Origin: Bradyrhizobium sp.
Lineage (GTDB): Bacteria > Pseudomonadota > Alphaproteobacteria > Rhizobiales > Xanthobacteraceae
Reading direction: 5' to 3'
Length of the DNA stretch: 13,143 nucleotides
Assembly (NCBI GenBank): GCA_028290165.1
Contig: JAQGKJ010000052.1
Span: 1 to 13,143 of the forward strand
The position numbers were made by a program, and so were the translations under genes. The notes beneath the pieces are model-generated. The model searched no databases, was not told where the DNA came from, and worked only from the letters and a program-made list of their open reading frames with translations. Position 1 is the first letter of the stretch, and the number at the start of each line of letters is the position of its first letter. This document shows, piece by piece, positions 5,557 through 13,143 of this stretch.

Positions 5557-6939
5557 ATGAGCAAAGAGAACCCGACCTGGATTTCAGAGTGGAAGCCGGA
5601 AGACGAGACGTTTTGGAACTCCACGGGCAAAGTCATTGCTCGGCGCAACCTTATCTGGTCGATCGTTGCAGAGCATATCGGATTTTCGGTCTGGCTGATC
5701 TGGAGCATCGTTGCAACCAAGTTGCCGGCGGCCGGCTTTCATTTCACGACCGACCAGCTGTTTCAGCTGGTGGCGCTGCCCGGACTGATCGGCTCGCTGA
5801 TGCGATTTCCCTACACGTTTGCGGTGACGACGTTCGGCGGTCGCAACTGGACGATCTTCAGCGCGGCGGTACTGTTCATCCCGACGATCGCGCTCGCCTA
5901 TTTCGTCAGCGAGCCCAATACGCCGTTCTGGCTGATGCTGCTGGTGGCGTCCACCGCAGGTCTGGGCGGTGGCAACTTCGCCTCGAGCATGGCCAATATC
6001 TCCTTCTTCTACCCCGATCGTATGAAGGGCTGGGCGCTTGGCTTGAACGCGGCCGGCGGGAACATCGGCGTCAGCAGCGTGCAGTTGCTGACGCCAATTC
6101 TGATGGGGTTTGGCCTTTTCAACCTCTATCAGGCAACGCCGGTCGGAGGTGTCTACCTTCAGAACGCCGGACTGATGTGGATGCTGCCGCTCGCGATTGC
6201 GGTGTTTGGCGCCATTTTCTTCATGAACAACCTCAGCTCGGCCAAGTCCACGTTCAAAGACCAGTTCGCCATCGTCAAGCGCAAGCATACCTGGATCATG
6301 TCGTTCATCTATATCGGGACGTTCGGCTCCTTCATCGGTTACTCCGCCGCGTTTCCGCTATTGATCAAGACGCAATTTCCGGCAGTGACGATCGCGATCG
6401 CGTTCCTTGGACCGCTGGTGGGCTCGCTGTCGCGTCCGTTCGGCGGCTTGCTGGCAGACAAGATCGGCGGTGCGATCGTGACATTCTGGAATTTCATCGC
6501 GATGGGTGCCGCGACGATCGGTGTCCTCTACTTCGTCGGCGTCAAGGATTTCGCGGGCTTCCTGGTGATGTTCCTGATTCTCTTCGTCACCACCGGCATC
6601 GGCAACGGATCGACCTACCGTATGATCCCGTCGATTTTCCGCGAGAAGAATCTTCACAAGGCGCAGGGCAAGGGTGAAGCCGGACGGGCGCTCGCCTCGA
6701 AGGCCGCCAGCATCGAGAGCGGCGCCGCGCTCGGATTCATCGGCGCGATCGGCGCCTGCGGCGGCTACCTCATCCCGAGCGGCTTTGGCAAGTCGATCGC
6801 CTTGACTGGGGGCCCGCAGCTGGCGCTGGAAATCTATCTGGCGTTCTACGCGGTCTGCCTGGCACTCACCTGGTGGTTTTACCTGCGCAGGAGCCCCGTG
6901 GAGTCGGGCGCGACGAGCCTCGCGGAAGCGCGCGTATGA
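5557..6939 (+). CDS. narK: NarK-type nitrate/nitrite transporter (major facilitator superfamily)
   Basis: NarK-family carriers move nitrate in and nitrite out (or co-transport nitrate) across the inner membrane. The 460-residue protein has about 12 membrane segments. Key family features are visible. Arg83 in LMRFPYTF and Arg293 in SLSRPFGG correspond to the two substrate-binding arginines of E. coli NarK. The two nitrate-signature stretches are GLGGGNFASSMANISFF (136-151) and GIGNGSTYRMIPSIF (347-361). I chose the ATG at 5557 because AAGGA (5542-5546) sits 10 bases upstream; a frame from 5494 adds 21 unconvincing residues and has no ribosome binding site. It is first in a four-gene set with haemoglobin, Flp and NasC, so it probably feeds the cytoplasmic nitrate reductase and exports surplus nitrite. 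Name by family and context. Confidence 0.95.
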   Translation: MSKENPTWISEWKPEDETFWNSTGKVIARRNLIWSIVAEHIGFSVWLIWSIVATKLPAAGFHFTTDQLFQLVALPGLIGSLMRFPYTFAVTTFGGRNWTIFSAAVLFIPTIALAYFVSEPNTPFWLMLLVASTAGLGGGNFASSMANISFFYPDRMKGWALGLNAAGGNIGVSSVQLLTPILMGFGLFNLYQATPVGGVYLQNAGLMWMLPLAIAVFGAIFFMNNLSSAKSTFKDQFAIVKRKHTWIMSFIYIGTFGSFIGYSAAFPLLIKTQFPAVTIAIAFLGPLVGSLSRPFGGLLADKIGGAIVTFWNFIAMGAATIGVLYFVGVKDFAGFLVMFLILFVTTGIGNGSTYRMIPSIFREKNLHKAQGKGEAGRALASKAASIESGAALGFIGAIGACGGYLIPSGFGKSIALTGGPQLALEIYLAFYAVCLALTWWFYLRRSPVESGATSLAEARV

Positions 6940-6955
6940 GAGCATGACGACCAAT

Positions 6956-6977
6956 CTCGCCCCGCTTGCGGGGCGAG
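6956..6977. repeat. Perfect 10-bp hairpin between narK and the haemoglobin gene
   Basis: CTCGCCCCGC (6956-6965), TT, and GCGGGGCGAG (6968-6977) form a very stable stem within the 65-base gap. No T-run follows. It may stabilise or process the narK mRNA end, or weaken read-through to the downstream genes. Short GC hairpins with a CTTG centre are common between genes in Bradyrhizobium, so it could be a dispersed repeat. Confidence 0.7.
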
Positions 6978-7004
6978 GAGGGCGCAGACAGGCAGGAGAA
7001 ACGA

Positions 7005-7430
7005 ATGACACCCGACCAGGTCAAACTCGTGCAAGAGAGCTTCGCCAAGGTCGCGCCGATTTCGGAAACCGCCGCGGTGTTGTTCTATGACCGCCTGTTC
7101 GAGATCGCGCCGGCGGTGAAGGCGATGTTTCCCGCCGACATGACCGGGCAGCGCAAGAAGTTGATGGCGATGCTGGCGGCGGTGGTGAACGGTCTTGCCA
7201 ATCTTGAATCGATACTGCCGGCCGCGAGCGCGCTCGCCCAACGCCATGTCAGCTACGGCGCCAAAGCCGAGCATTATCCCGTCGTCGGCGCCGCGCTGCT
7301 GTGGACGCTGGAAAAGGGACTGGGCGATGCCTGGACGCCCGACGTCGCGGCCGCCTGGACCGCGGCTTACGGGACGCTGTCCAGTTTCATGATTTCCGAA
7401 GCCTATGGCCGCCCGCAAGCCGCTGAATAA
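7005..7430 (+). CDS. bjgb: Single-domain bacterial haemoglobin (Bjgb-like)
   Basis: This 141-residue globin resembles Vitreoscilla haemoglobin and the globin domain of flavohaemoglobins. Haem-pocket residues align well: B10 Tyr28 in LFYDRLF, CD1 Phe42 in AMFPAD, E7 Gln49 in GQRKKLMA, and proximal F8 His81 in RHVSYGAKAEHYPVVG. It has no reductase domain of its own. In the matching Bradyrhizobium operon, Bjgb is described as helping remove nitric oxide, with Flp as a likely electron source. The start is the ATG at 7005 with AGGAGA 5 bases upstream; the longer frame from 6966 runs into the intergenic hairpin and is rejected. The flp start follows 12 bases after the stop, and the AAGGA for flp overlaps this gene's TAA. 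Confidence 0.93.
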   Translation: MTPDQVKLVQESFAKVAPISETAAVLFYDRLFEIAPAVKAMFPADMTGQRKKLMAMLAAVVNGLANLESILPAASALAQRHVSYGAKAEHYPVVGAALLWTLEKGLGDAWTPDVAAAWTAAYGTLSSFMISEAYGRPQAAE

Positions 7431-7442
7431 GGACGCAAGCCG

Positions 7443-8660
7443 TTGAGTGAACCGCTGGTCATCGTCGGTAATGGGATGGCCGCCGCGCGCCTGGTCGACG
7501 AGCTGACGCAAGTAGCCCAAGGACGTTATGCCATTGCGGTGATCGGCGATGAGCCGCGGCTTGCCTATAATCGCGTGCTGCTGTCATCGGTGCTCGCGGG
7601 CGAGACCGCCTCGCACGAGATCGAGCTCAGGCCGGCCGGGTGGTGGCGCGACCGCGGCGTGACCCTGAAATATGGCTGCGTCGCCACCGAGATCGATGTC
7701 GGCCGCCGCGAACTCAAGATCGCGAATGAAGAGAGCATCGCGTTTTCCAGACTTGTACTTGCGACCGGCTCGACGGCGCTGCGGCTGAATCTGCCCGGCG
7801 CCGATCTCGCCGGCGTGCACACCTTTCGCGACAGCCGGGACGTCGATCTCCTGCTGACGCTGGCGGCGCGGAAGAAACGCGTCGTCGTGGTCGGCGGCGG
7901 ATTGCTCGGGCTGGAAGCGGCCTATGGCCTCGCCAAGGCAGGCAGCCCGGTCACCCTGATCCATCTGATGGACCGGCTGATGGAGCGCCAGCTCGACGGA
8001 CCGGCGGCGGCGCTGCTGAAATCGCTGGTCGAGCGCAAGGGCATCAGGATCCTGCTCGATGCCAACACCGCGCGCCTGCATGGCGAGCGGCGTGTCGAGG
8101 GCGTTGAATTGACCGACGGGCGGCGGATCGATACTGAGGCGGTGATCTTCGCGGCCGGCATCCGGCCGAACATTACGCTCGCGAAGGACGCCGGTATTCC
8201 CGTCAATCGCGGCATCGTCGTCGACGATCATCTCGCGACCGGCGCGCCCGGCATCTTCGCGCTCGGCGAATGTGCCGAGCATCGCGGCATCCGTTACGGC
8301 CTGGTCGAGCCAGCTTATGAGCAGGCGCGCGTGCTGGCACGGCATCTCGCAGGCCGGGCCGCGGCCTACGAGGGCAGTGTGGTTGCGACCAACCTGAAGG
8401 TGTCCGGTGTCAATGTGTTTTCGGCGGGCGATTTTGCCGGCACCGATGGCAGCGAGACCATCGTGCTCAACGACATCAGGCACGCGACTTACAAGAAACT
8501 CGTGATCGCAGATGGCCGCCTGATCGGCGCGGTGCTGGTCGGCGATGTCGCCGACGCGCTGTGGTATCTCGAATTGATCCGCGGCCGCGAGCCGATCGCA
8601 AGAATTCGCGACCGCATGATGTTCGGCCGCTCGCTCGCCTTCCGGCCGGAGGCGGCGTGA
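7443..8660 (+). CDS. flp: FAD-dependent NAD(P)H oxidoreductase, NirB N-terminal type
   Basis: The 405-residue protein is a two-dinucleotide-fold flavoprotein like the N-terminal half of NADH-nitrite reductase NirB. The FAD-binding GxGxxA motif is VIVGNGMAAARL (6-17). The NAD(P)H-binding motif is VVVVGGGLLGLEAA (147-160). ATGS (107-110) and IFALGECAEHRG (271-282) are the further FAD-contact motifs, and LKVSGVNVFSAGDF (318-331) is NirB-like. It stops before the BFD [2Fe-2S] and sirohaem domains of NirB, so it cannot reduce nitrite itself. It probably passes electrons from NAD(P)H to NasC, and perhaps to the haemoglobin. The start is TTG (7443-7445) with AAGGA 9 bases upstream, an uncommon codon that may limit its yield. 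The nasC start follows 4 bases after the stop. Confidence 0.92.
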   Translation: MSEPLVIVGNGMAAARLVDELTQVAQGRYAIAVIGDEPRLAYNRVLLSSVLAGETASHEIELRPAGWWRDRGVTLKYGCVATEIDVGRRELKIANEESIAFSRLVLATGSTALRLNLPGADLAGVHTFRDSRDVDLLLTLAARKKRVVVVGGGLLGLEAAYGLAKAGSPVTLIHLMDRLMERQLDGPAAALLKSLVERKGIRILLDANTARLHGERRVEGVELTDGRRIDTEAVIFAAGIRPNITLAKDAGIPVNRGIVVDDHLATGAPGIFALGECAEHRGIRYGLVEPAYEQARVLARHLAGRAAAYEGSVVATNLKVSGVNVFSAGDFAGTDGSETIVLNDIRHATYKKLVIADGRLIGAVLVGDVADALWYLELIRGREPIARIRDRMMFGRSLAFRPEAA

Positions 8661-8664
8661 TCAG

Positions 8665-11376
8665 ATGATGGCCGCCGATCCCACTCTTGCCCCCACGCGC
8701 ACCAGCTGTCCCTATTGCGGCGTCGGCTGCGGCGTATTGGCGACGCCGGACGGCAGCGGCGGCGCGGCGATCGCGGGCGATCCCGAGCATCCCGCCAATT
8801 TCGGCCGGCTGTGCTCGAAAGGCTCGGCGCTCGGCGAAACGCTGAGCCTTGAGGACCGGCTGCTCTATCCGATGATCCGCTGCAGCAAGGGCACCATGGA
8901 GCGGGTGGCCTGGACCGACGCGCTCGACCATGTCGCGCACCGCCTCAAGCATATCGTCGCGCGCGACGGCCCCGGGGCGGTCGCGTTCTATCTTTCGGGG
9001 CAATTGCTGACCGAGGACTATTATGTCGCCAACAAGCTGATGAAGGGATTCATCGGCAGCGCCAATGTCGACACCAATTCGCGGCTGTGCATGGCCTCGT
9101 CGGTCGCGGGCCACCGCCGCGCCTTCGGCGCCGATACCGTGCCCGGCTGCTATGAGGATCTCGACGAGGCTGATCTAATGGTGCTGGTCGGCTCCAACGC
9201 GGCGTGGTGCCATCCGGTTCTGTTCCAGCGCATGCTCGCCAACAAACTTGAGCGCGGCGCGCGCATCGTGGTGATCGATCCGCGCCGGACCGATACCGCT
9301 GGCGATGCCGATCTGTTTTTGGGATTGAAGCCCGGCACCGACACCGCGCTGTTCTCCGGGCTGTTGGTGCAGCTCGCGGACGCCGGCGCGCTCGATCGCG
9401 ACTATGTCGACCGTCACACTTCTGGGTTCGAAGAGGCGCTCGCGCGTGCGCGCAGCATCGCCGGCGGCGTAGCCGCGACCGCGCTGGCGACGGGTCTCAC
9501 CGAGCAGGACGTCGCTGATTTCTTCCAGATGTTCAAGAACACCCAGCGTGTGGTCACGCTGTATTCGCAGGGCGTCAACCAGTCGGCGCAGGGCACCGAT
9601 AAGGTCAATGCCATCATCAATTGCCACCTCGCGACCGGGAGGATCGGCAAGCCGGGCGCGTCGCCGTTCTCGCTGACCGGGCAACCCAATGCGATGGGCG
9701 GGCGCGAGGTCGGCGGGCTCGCCAATCAACTCGCCGCCCATATGGCTTTCACCCCGCCCGACATCGACCGCGTACGCCGGTTCTGGAAGGCGCCGCGCAT
9801 CGCCACCCATGAGGGGTTGAAAGCGGTCCAGATGTTCGAGGCGATCGGGCGCGGCGAGATCAAGGCGCTGTGGGTGATCGGCACCAACCCGGCGGTGTCG
9901 TTGCCGGATGCCGACGCGGCGCGAGCCGCGCTGAAGAAACTCGAGCTGTTCGTGGTCTCGGAGAACGTGCGTTCCAACGACACGGTCAATGCGGGTGCAC
10001 ACGTGCTGTTGCCGGCGCAGGCCTGGGGCGAGAAATCCGGAACCGTGACCAATTCGGAACGGCGCATTTCGCGGCAGCGCGCGTTCCTGAGGTCCCCGGG
10101 AGAGGCAAAGCCCGATTGGTGGATCGTCAGGGAAGTGGCAAAACGGCTCGGTTTTGGCGCGGCGTTCGATTTTGCCACGGTGGCGGACGTGTTCCGCGAG
10201 CACGCGAGCCTTTCGGCGTTCGAGAACCTTGGCGGCCGCGATTTCGATATCGGCGCGCTGCAGTCGTTGTCGGATCAGGCGTTCGACGAACTGGCGCCGG
10301 TACTGTGGCCGCTACGGCTGGGCGATATCCAGCCGCAGCAGCGGTTTTTCGACGAGGGCGGGTTTTTTACCAACGATCACAAAGCGCGCTTCGTCGCACC
10401 GGAAATTCCCGCGCTGCGGACCGAGACCAATGCCGGACGACCGTTGCGGCTGAACACCGGCCGCATCCGCGACCAGTGGCACACCATGACCCGCAGCGGC
10501 ATCAGCCCGCGGCTGGGCCAGCATCTGCCGGAGCCGTTCGTCGAGGTTCACCCCGACGATGCGGCAAGGTTCGGGGTGGTCGACGGCGGCTTCGCGCGCG
10601 TCGTCACCGACTACGGACAATGCATTCTCAAGGTCGCCGTCAGCGAACGGCAGCAGCGCGGCATGCTGTTCGCGCCGATCCATTGGAGCGAGGAAACCGC
10701 GTCAAGCGCGCGCGTCGGGGCGCTGGTGGCACCCTTCACCGATCCGTTTTCCGGCCAGCCGGAGAACAAGGCGACGCCGGCGTCGATCACCCCTTATGAA
10801 TACGTGTTTCGCGGTTTTGCCTTGTCGCGCGTACAGCTGAAATTGCCCGGTCACGCCTGGTGGACCCGCGTCGCGGTGACCGGCGGCTATGGCTATCTGT
10901 TCGCCGACAATGCCGATCTGGCCAGCTGGCAATCATGGTTGCGATCGGTCGCCTCCGGCAATCTCGCCGAATACAAGGATTTCGGCGGCGGCGTTTTTCG
11001 CGCGGCAACGTTTGCCGGGGACCGCATCGCCACATGCCTGTTCGTCGGCCCCGCGCGCGACGCCGGCGATTGGGATGTGGTGAAGAACCTGTTCGCGGCG
11101 GAAACGCTTAGCGACGATCAGCGCCGGATGCTGCTGTCGGGCAAATCGGCCGACGGGCTGGCCAGCACCGGGCCCACCGTCTGCGCCTGTTTCGGCGTCG
11201 GCCGCATCACGATTCTCGCGGCCATCGCGGGAGGTGCGGGCACAGCCGCCGAAATAGGGGTGCAGCTGAAGGCCGGCACCAATTGCGGCTCGTGCATTCC
11301 GGAATTGAAGCGGCTGATCGCGCAGACGAGCGCTCCAGCGAAAGAGCAACATAAACTGGTCGTGGCTGCGAGTTAG
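8665..11376 (+). CDS. nasC: Assimilatory nitrate reductase catalytic subunit, Mo-bisMGD
   Basis: NasC reduces nitrate to nitrite in the cytoplasm for assimilation. The 903-residue protein begins with a [4Fe-4S] site, CPYCGVGC plus RLCSKG (Cys15, Cys18, Cys22, Cys50), with Lys52 in the electron path. Cys142 in SRLCMASSVAGH is the expected molybdenum ligand. The molybdopterin oxidoreductase core runs to about residue 560, and the dinucleotide-binding domain (about 592-710) starts LRLNTGRIRDQWHTMTRSG. A C-terminal BFD-like [2Fe-2S] domain has Cys840, Cys842, Cys874 and Cys877 (VCACFGVGR, NCGSCIPELK), as in Klebsiella NasA. No Tat signal is present, consistent with a cytoplasmic enzyme. ATGATG at 8665 gives two possible starts; GGAGG (8648-8652) lies upstream. 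Electrons probably come from Flp via the BFD domain. Nitrite reductase is not encoded in this window. Confidence 0.95.
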   Translation: MMAADPTLAPTRTSCPYCGVGCGVLATPDGSGGAAIAGDPEHPANFGRLCSKGSALGETLSLEDRLLYPMIRCSKGTMERVAWTDALDHVAHRLKHIVARDGPGAVAFYLSGQLLTEDYYVANKLMKGFIGSANVDTNSRLCMASSVAGHRRAFGADTVPGCYEDLDEADLMVLVGSNAAWCHPVLFQRMLANKLERGARIVVIDPRRTDTAGDADLFLGLKPGTDTALFSGLLVQLADAGALDRDYVDRHTSGFEEALARARSIAGGVAATALATGLTEQDVADFFQMFKNTQRVVTLYSQGVNQSAQGTDKVNAIINCHLATGRIGKPGASPFSLTGQPNAMGGREVGGLANQLAAHMAFTPPDIDRVRRFWKAPRIATHEGLKAVQMFEAIGRGEIKALWVIGTNPAVSLPDADAARAALKKLELFVVSENVRSNDTVNAGAHVLLPAQAWGEKSGTVTNSERRISRQRAFLRSPGEAKPDWWIVREVAKRLGFGAAFDFATVADVFREHASLSAFENLGGRDFDIGALQSLSDQAFDELAPVLWPLRLGDIQPQQRFFDEGGFFTNDHKARFVAPEIPALRTETNAGRPLRLNTGRIRDQWHTMTRSGISPRLGQHLPEPFVEVHPDDAARFGVVDGGFARVVTDYGQCILKVAVSERQQRGMLFAPIHWSEETASSARVGALVAPFTDPFSGQPENKATPASITPYEYVFRGFALSRVQLKLPGHAWWTRVAVTGGYGYLFADNADLASWQSWLRSVASGNLAEYKDFGGGVFRAATFAGDRIATCLFVGPARDAGDWDVVKNLFAAETLSDDQRRMLLSGKSADGLASTGPTVCACFGVGRITILAAIAGGAGTAAEIGVQLKAGTNCGSCIPELKRLIAQTSAPAKEQHKLVVAAS

Positions 11377-11384
11377 CTTAGTTC

Positions 11385-11471
11385 GTAGCCCGGATAGAGC
11401 GCAGCGAAATCCGCAAAAATCGCACGTCGCCATGCGCCTGCCCGGATTTCGCTGCGCTCAATCCAGGCTAC
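11385..11471. repeat. Large imperfect inverted repeat between convergent nasC and ABC permease genes
   Basis: Two 29-bp arms (11385-11413 and 11443-11471) are reverse complements at 27 of 29 positions and enclose 29 bases. The arms begin GTAGCCCGGAT and contain GAGCGCAGCGAAATCCG. I recall this GTAGCCCGGAT...GCAGCGAAATCCG palindrome as a frequent intergenic repeat in Bradyrhizobium. It fills most of the 102-base gap between two converging genes, where it could act as a two-way transcription end. It has no T-run, so termination is not shown. Confidence 0.85.
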
Positions 11472-11478
11472 AAGAAGG

Positions 11479-12306
11479 CTAACCGCCCTTGACCGCGCCC
11501 GCCGTTAGCCCCGCCACGATCTGACGCTGCGCGAACACCGTCAGCAGCAGCACCGGTAGCGTAACGATCAGCGCGGCTGCTGCGAGCGGCCCCCAGCTCA
11601 ACTGGTCGAACGAAATCATGTTGTAGACCGCAACCGGCAGCGTGCGCGTCTCGCGCCCCGCGAGCACGATGCCGAAGACAAAATTGTTCCAGGAGAAGAT
11701 CACGGCCAGGATGAAGGCGACCGCGATCCCCGGCCGCGCGATCGGCAGGGCGACATAGCGAAACACCTGCCAACGGGTGGCGCCATCGATCAGCGCCGAT
11801 TCTTCGAGTTCCATCGGCGTTGTCTCGAAGTAGCCGATCATGATCCAGATCACGATCGGCACCGTCACCACAAGATGGATGATGATCTGCGGCCACAGCG
11901 TGCCGAGAAGGCCAAGCCATTGGAACAGGAGAAACAGCGGAATCAGATAGGAGAGGCCGGGTGTGATGCGCGCGATCAGGATCACGATCGCCGCCTTGTG
12001 CGCGCGCATGCGGGCAAGGCCATAGCCCGCGGGCACGCCGACGATGAGCGCGAAGGCGGTCGCCGCGCCGGTGACGATCAGGCTGTTCATGAAATAGGTC
12101 GAGAAGCGCTTGGAATCGATCACCGCGGCATAGTTGCCCCAGTTGAAATGCTCGGGGATGAAAATCGGCGGATAGGACGCGTTGTCGACCTCGAACTGGA
12201 CCGATAGCGACAGCATCCAGAGGAAGAACAGCACGGCCGGCGACACGATGACGATGAGCGCGAAGGCCAGGCCGATCCTCCCGTGCAGATGGCGAAGCGG
12301 GCTCAT
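11479..12306 (-). CDS. ABC transporter inner-membrane permease, MalG-like sugar type
   Basis: The 275-residue protein has six predicted membrane segments. The cytoplasmic EAA loop, which docks the ATPase, is ELEESALIDGATRWQVFRY...LP (166-188). The C-terminus RQIVAGLTAGAVKG is the classic MalG-type ending. It belongs to the CUT1 (carbohydrate uptake 1) permeases, usually for oligosaccharides, polyols or glycerol-phosphate; the substrate cannot be read from the sequence. An in-frame extension to 12606 is a shadow of the upstream gene. I use the ATG at 12304-12306, which overlaps the upstream TGA by ATGA, indicating translational coupling. The solute-binding protein and ATPase are not between here and nasC, so they must lie beyond the right edge or elsewhere. 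Confidence 0.92.
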   Translation of the reverse strand: MSPLRHLHGRIGLAFALIVIVSPAVLFFLWMLSLSVQFEVDNASYPPIFIPEHFNWGNYAAVIDSKRFSTYFMNSLIVTGAATAFALIVGVPAGYGLARMRAHKAAIVILIARITPGLSYLIPLFLLFQWLGLLGTLWPQIIIHLVVTVPIVIWIMIGYFETTPMELEESALIDGATRWQVFRYVALPIARPGIAVAFILAVIFSWNNFVFGIVLAGRETRTLPVAVYNMISFDQLSWGPLAAAALIVTLPVLLLTVFAQRQIVAGLTAGAVKGG

Positions 12307-13143
12307 TCGGCGCCCCCGGTGTCGTTCCAGTGCGTCGTTTGCCGCAAGCGAAGCAGTGCACCCGCGAGCGCCACGATCAGCGCGAAGAATACGACCACGA
12401 TCGCCGAGGCGTAGCCGACGTCGTAATAGACGAAGGCGACGCTGTAGAGATAAAGGTTGATGGTCTCCGACGCGCTGCCGGGGCCGCCTTGCGTGATCGC
12501 GAAGATGATATCGAAACTCTTCACGGCGTCGATCATGCGGATCATCGACGCGATGAACAGGAATGGCATGATCAGCGGCAGCGAGATGTGGCGGAAGGTT
12601 TGCCAACGGGTGGCGCCGTCGATCTGCGCGCTCTCATAGGGCTCGGTCGGGATCGCGGCGAGGCCGCCGAGCACGATCAGCATCACCAGCGGCGTCCATT
12701 GCCAGGTTTCGACCAGCACCAGCGATGGAATCACGGTAGCAGGGTGAAACACCCAGAGCTGCGGCGGGAGGCCGACCAGGGACAGCAGGTAGTTGAGGAT
12801 GCCCAGTTGCGGATGGAACATCATCGTCCACACCAGCGCGATGGCGACCGGGGTCGCCATCATCGGTAGGATGAAGAGCCCGCGCAAAAAACCGCGCATC
12901 GGGAATTTGGCGTGAAACACCACCGCCGCCAGCGTGCCCAATATCAGCGGCAGCGCGACCGACAGCGCCGTATAGACAAGGGTGTGCCACACCGACTCGA
13001 CGAAGCGCGCATCGCTCGGCAGCCTGATGTAATTCGCCAGCCCGACGAAGGTCGGCGCCGCGCCGACCTTCCATTCATGCAGGCTCATCCAGATCGTGTA
13101 GGCCCACGGGAAGATGATGACCGCGAGCACGACGATCAGCGCC
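12303..13143 (-). CDS. ABC transporter inner-membrane permease, MalF-like sugar type (5' part missing)
   Basis: This frame is open to the right edge; 279 residues are visible and the true start lies beyond 13143. The GTG at 13128-13130 is internal, since the frame continues upstream with Ala-Leu-Ile-Val of the first membrane segment. Probably only about 15-30 residues are missing. The EAA loop is EPYESAQIDGATRWQTFRH...LPLIMP. The family hallmark TQGGPGSASETINLYLY is present in the second half, as in MalF/UgpA-type permeases. It forms a heterodimer with the MalG-like protein encoded directly after it (4-base ATGA overlap). This is a CUT1-type importer; substrate unknown. Confidence 0.92.
   Translation of the reverse strand, partial: ALIVVLAVIIFPWAYTIWMSLHEWKVGAAPTFVGLANYIRLPSDARFVESVWHTLVYTALSVALPLILGTLAAVVFHAKFPMRGFLRGLFILPMMATPVAIALVWTMMFHPQLGILNYLLSLVGLPPQLWVFHPATVIPSLVLVETWQWTPLVMLIVLGGLAAIPTEPYESAQIDGATRWQTFRHISLPLIMPFLFIASMIRMIDAVKSFDIIFAITQGGPGSASETINLYLYSVAFVYYDVGYASAIVVVFFALIVALAGALLRLRQTTHWNDTGGAE

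Noticed and set aside
5454..6677. 407-residue plus-strand frame overlapping narK
   Set aside because: It is the +1-type shadow of narK, with Arg/Asp-rich low-complexity composition; the narK frame carries all MFS and nitrate-signature motifs.
1..13143. CRISPR array, tRNA, rRNA, transposase or phage genes
   Set aside because: I saw no regular spacer-repeat array, no cloverleaf-like sequence, and no transposase or integrase motif in any plausible frame.

Overview
The window looks like a chromosomal segment from a high-GC alphaproteobacterium, most likely Bradyrhizobium or a close Nitrobacteraceae relative. Three things point there: strong GC bias at third codon positions, two intergenic palindromic repeats of types I associate with Bradyrhizobium and Rhodopseudomonas, and a gene order (nitrate transporter, single-domain haemoglobin, FAD oxidoreductase, assimilatory nitrate reductase) that matches the narK-bjgb-flp-nasC unit described in Bradyrhizobium diazoefficiens/japonicum. 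No database search was possible; genus and gene names rest on recalled family motifs.

Left part (1-1420). A truncated XRE-type helix-turn-helix regulator runs off the left edge on the minus strand. Upstream of it lies about 530 bases of lower-GC DNA with no clear gene. Two short minus-strand open frames there read like protein but cannot be confirmed. Next come a small hypothetical gene on the plus strand (820-1080), an 11-bp tandem duplication, and a dispersed palindromic repeat just ahead of the next gene.

Middle part (1421-5054). A CcdA-type thiol-reductant membrane transporter (plus) converges with an HWE-family sensor histidine kinase (minus), with no bases between the two stop codons. 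A serine beta-lactamase-fold hydrolase/esterase (minus) precedes the kinase in the same direction.

Regulatory gap (5055-5556). This divergent region serves the hydrolase (minus) and narK (plus). It holds a perfect 15-bp inverted repeat with a 3-nt loop, a 20-bp direct repeat overlapping it, a near-consensus sigma-54 -24/-12 element, and a leader of about 145 nt. The leader has a hairpin whose hexaloop fits the A1/G4 rule for ANTAR (NasT-type) targets. This fits dual control by nitrogen status (NtrC/RpoN) and nitrate (NasST), but is inferred from sequence only.

Nitrate assimilation unit (5557-11376, plus). NarK moves nitrate/nitrite across the inner membrane. NasC is the cytoplasmic Mo-bisMGD nitrate reductase and carries a C-terminal BFD-like [2Fe-2S] domain. 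Flp resembles the NAD(P)H/FAD part of NirB and is the likely electron donor. The haemoglobin probably removes nitric oxide formed when nitrite accumulates. Gaps are 65, 12 and 4 bases, which supports one transcript. Nitrite reductase and nasST are not in the window.

Right part (11377-13143). A large imperfect inverted repeat separates nasC from two overlapping minus-strand ABC sugar-type permease genes (MalF-like, cut by the right edge, and MalG-like). Their binding protein and ATPase must lie outside. I found no CRISPR array, tRNA, rRNA, insertion sequence or phage gene. The best candidate for something under-described is the regulatory stretch ahead of narK.
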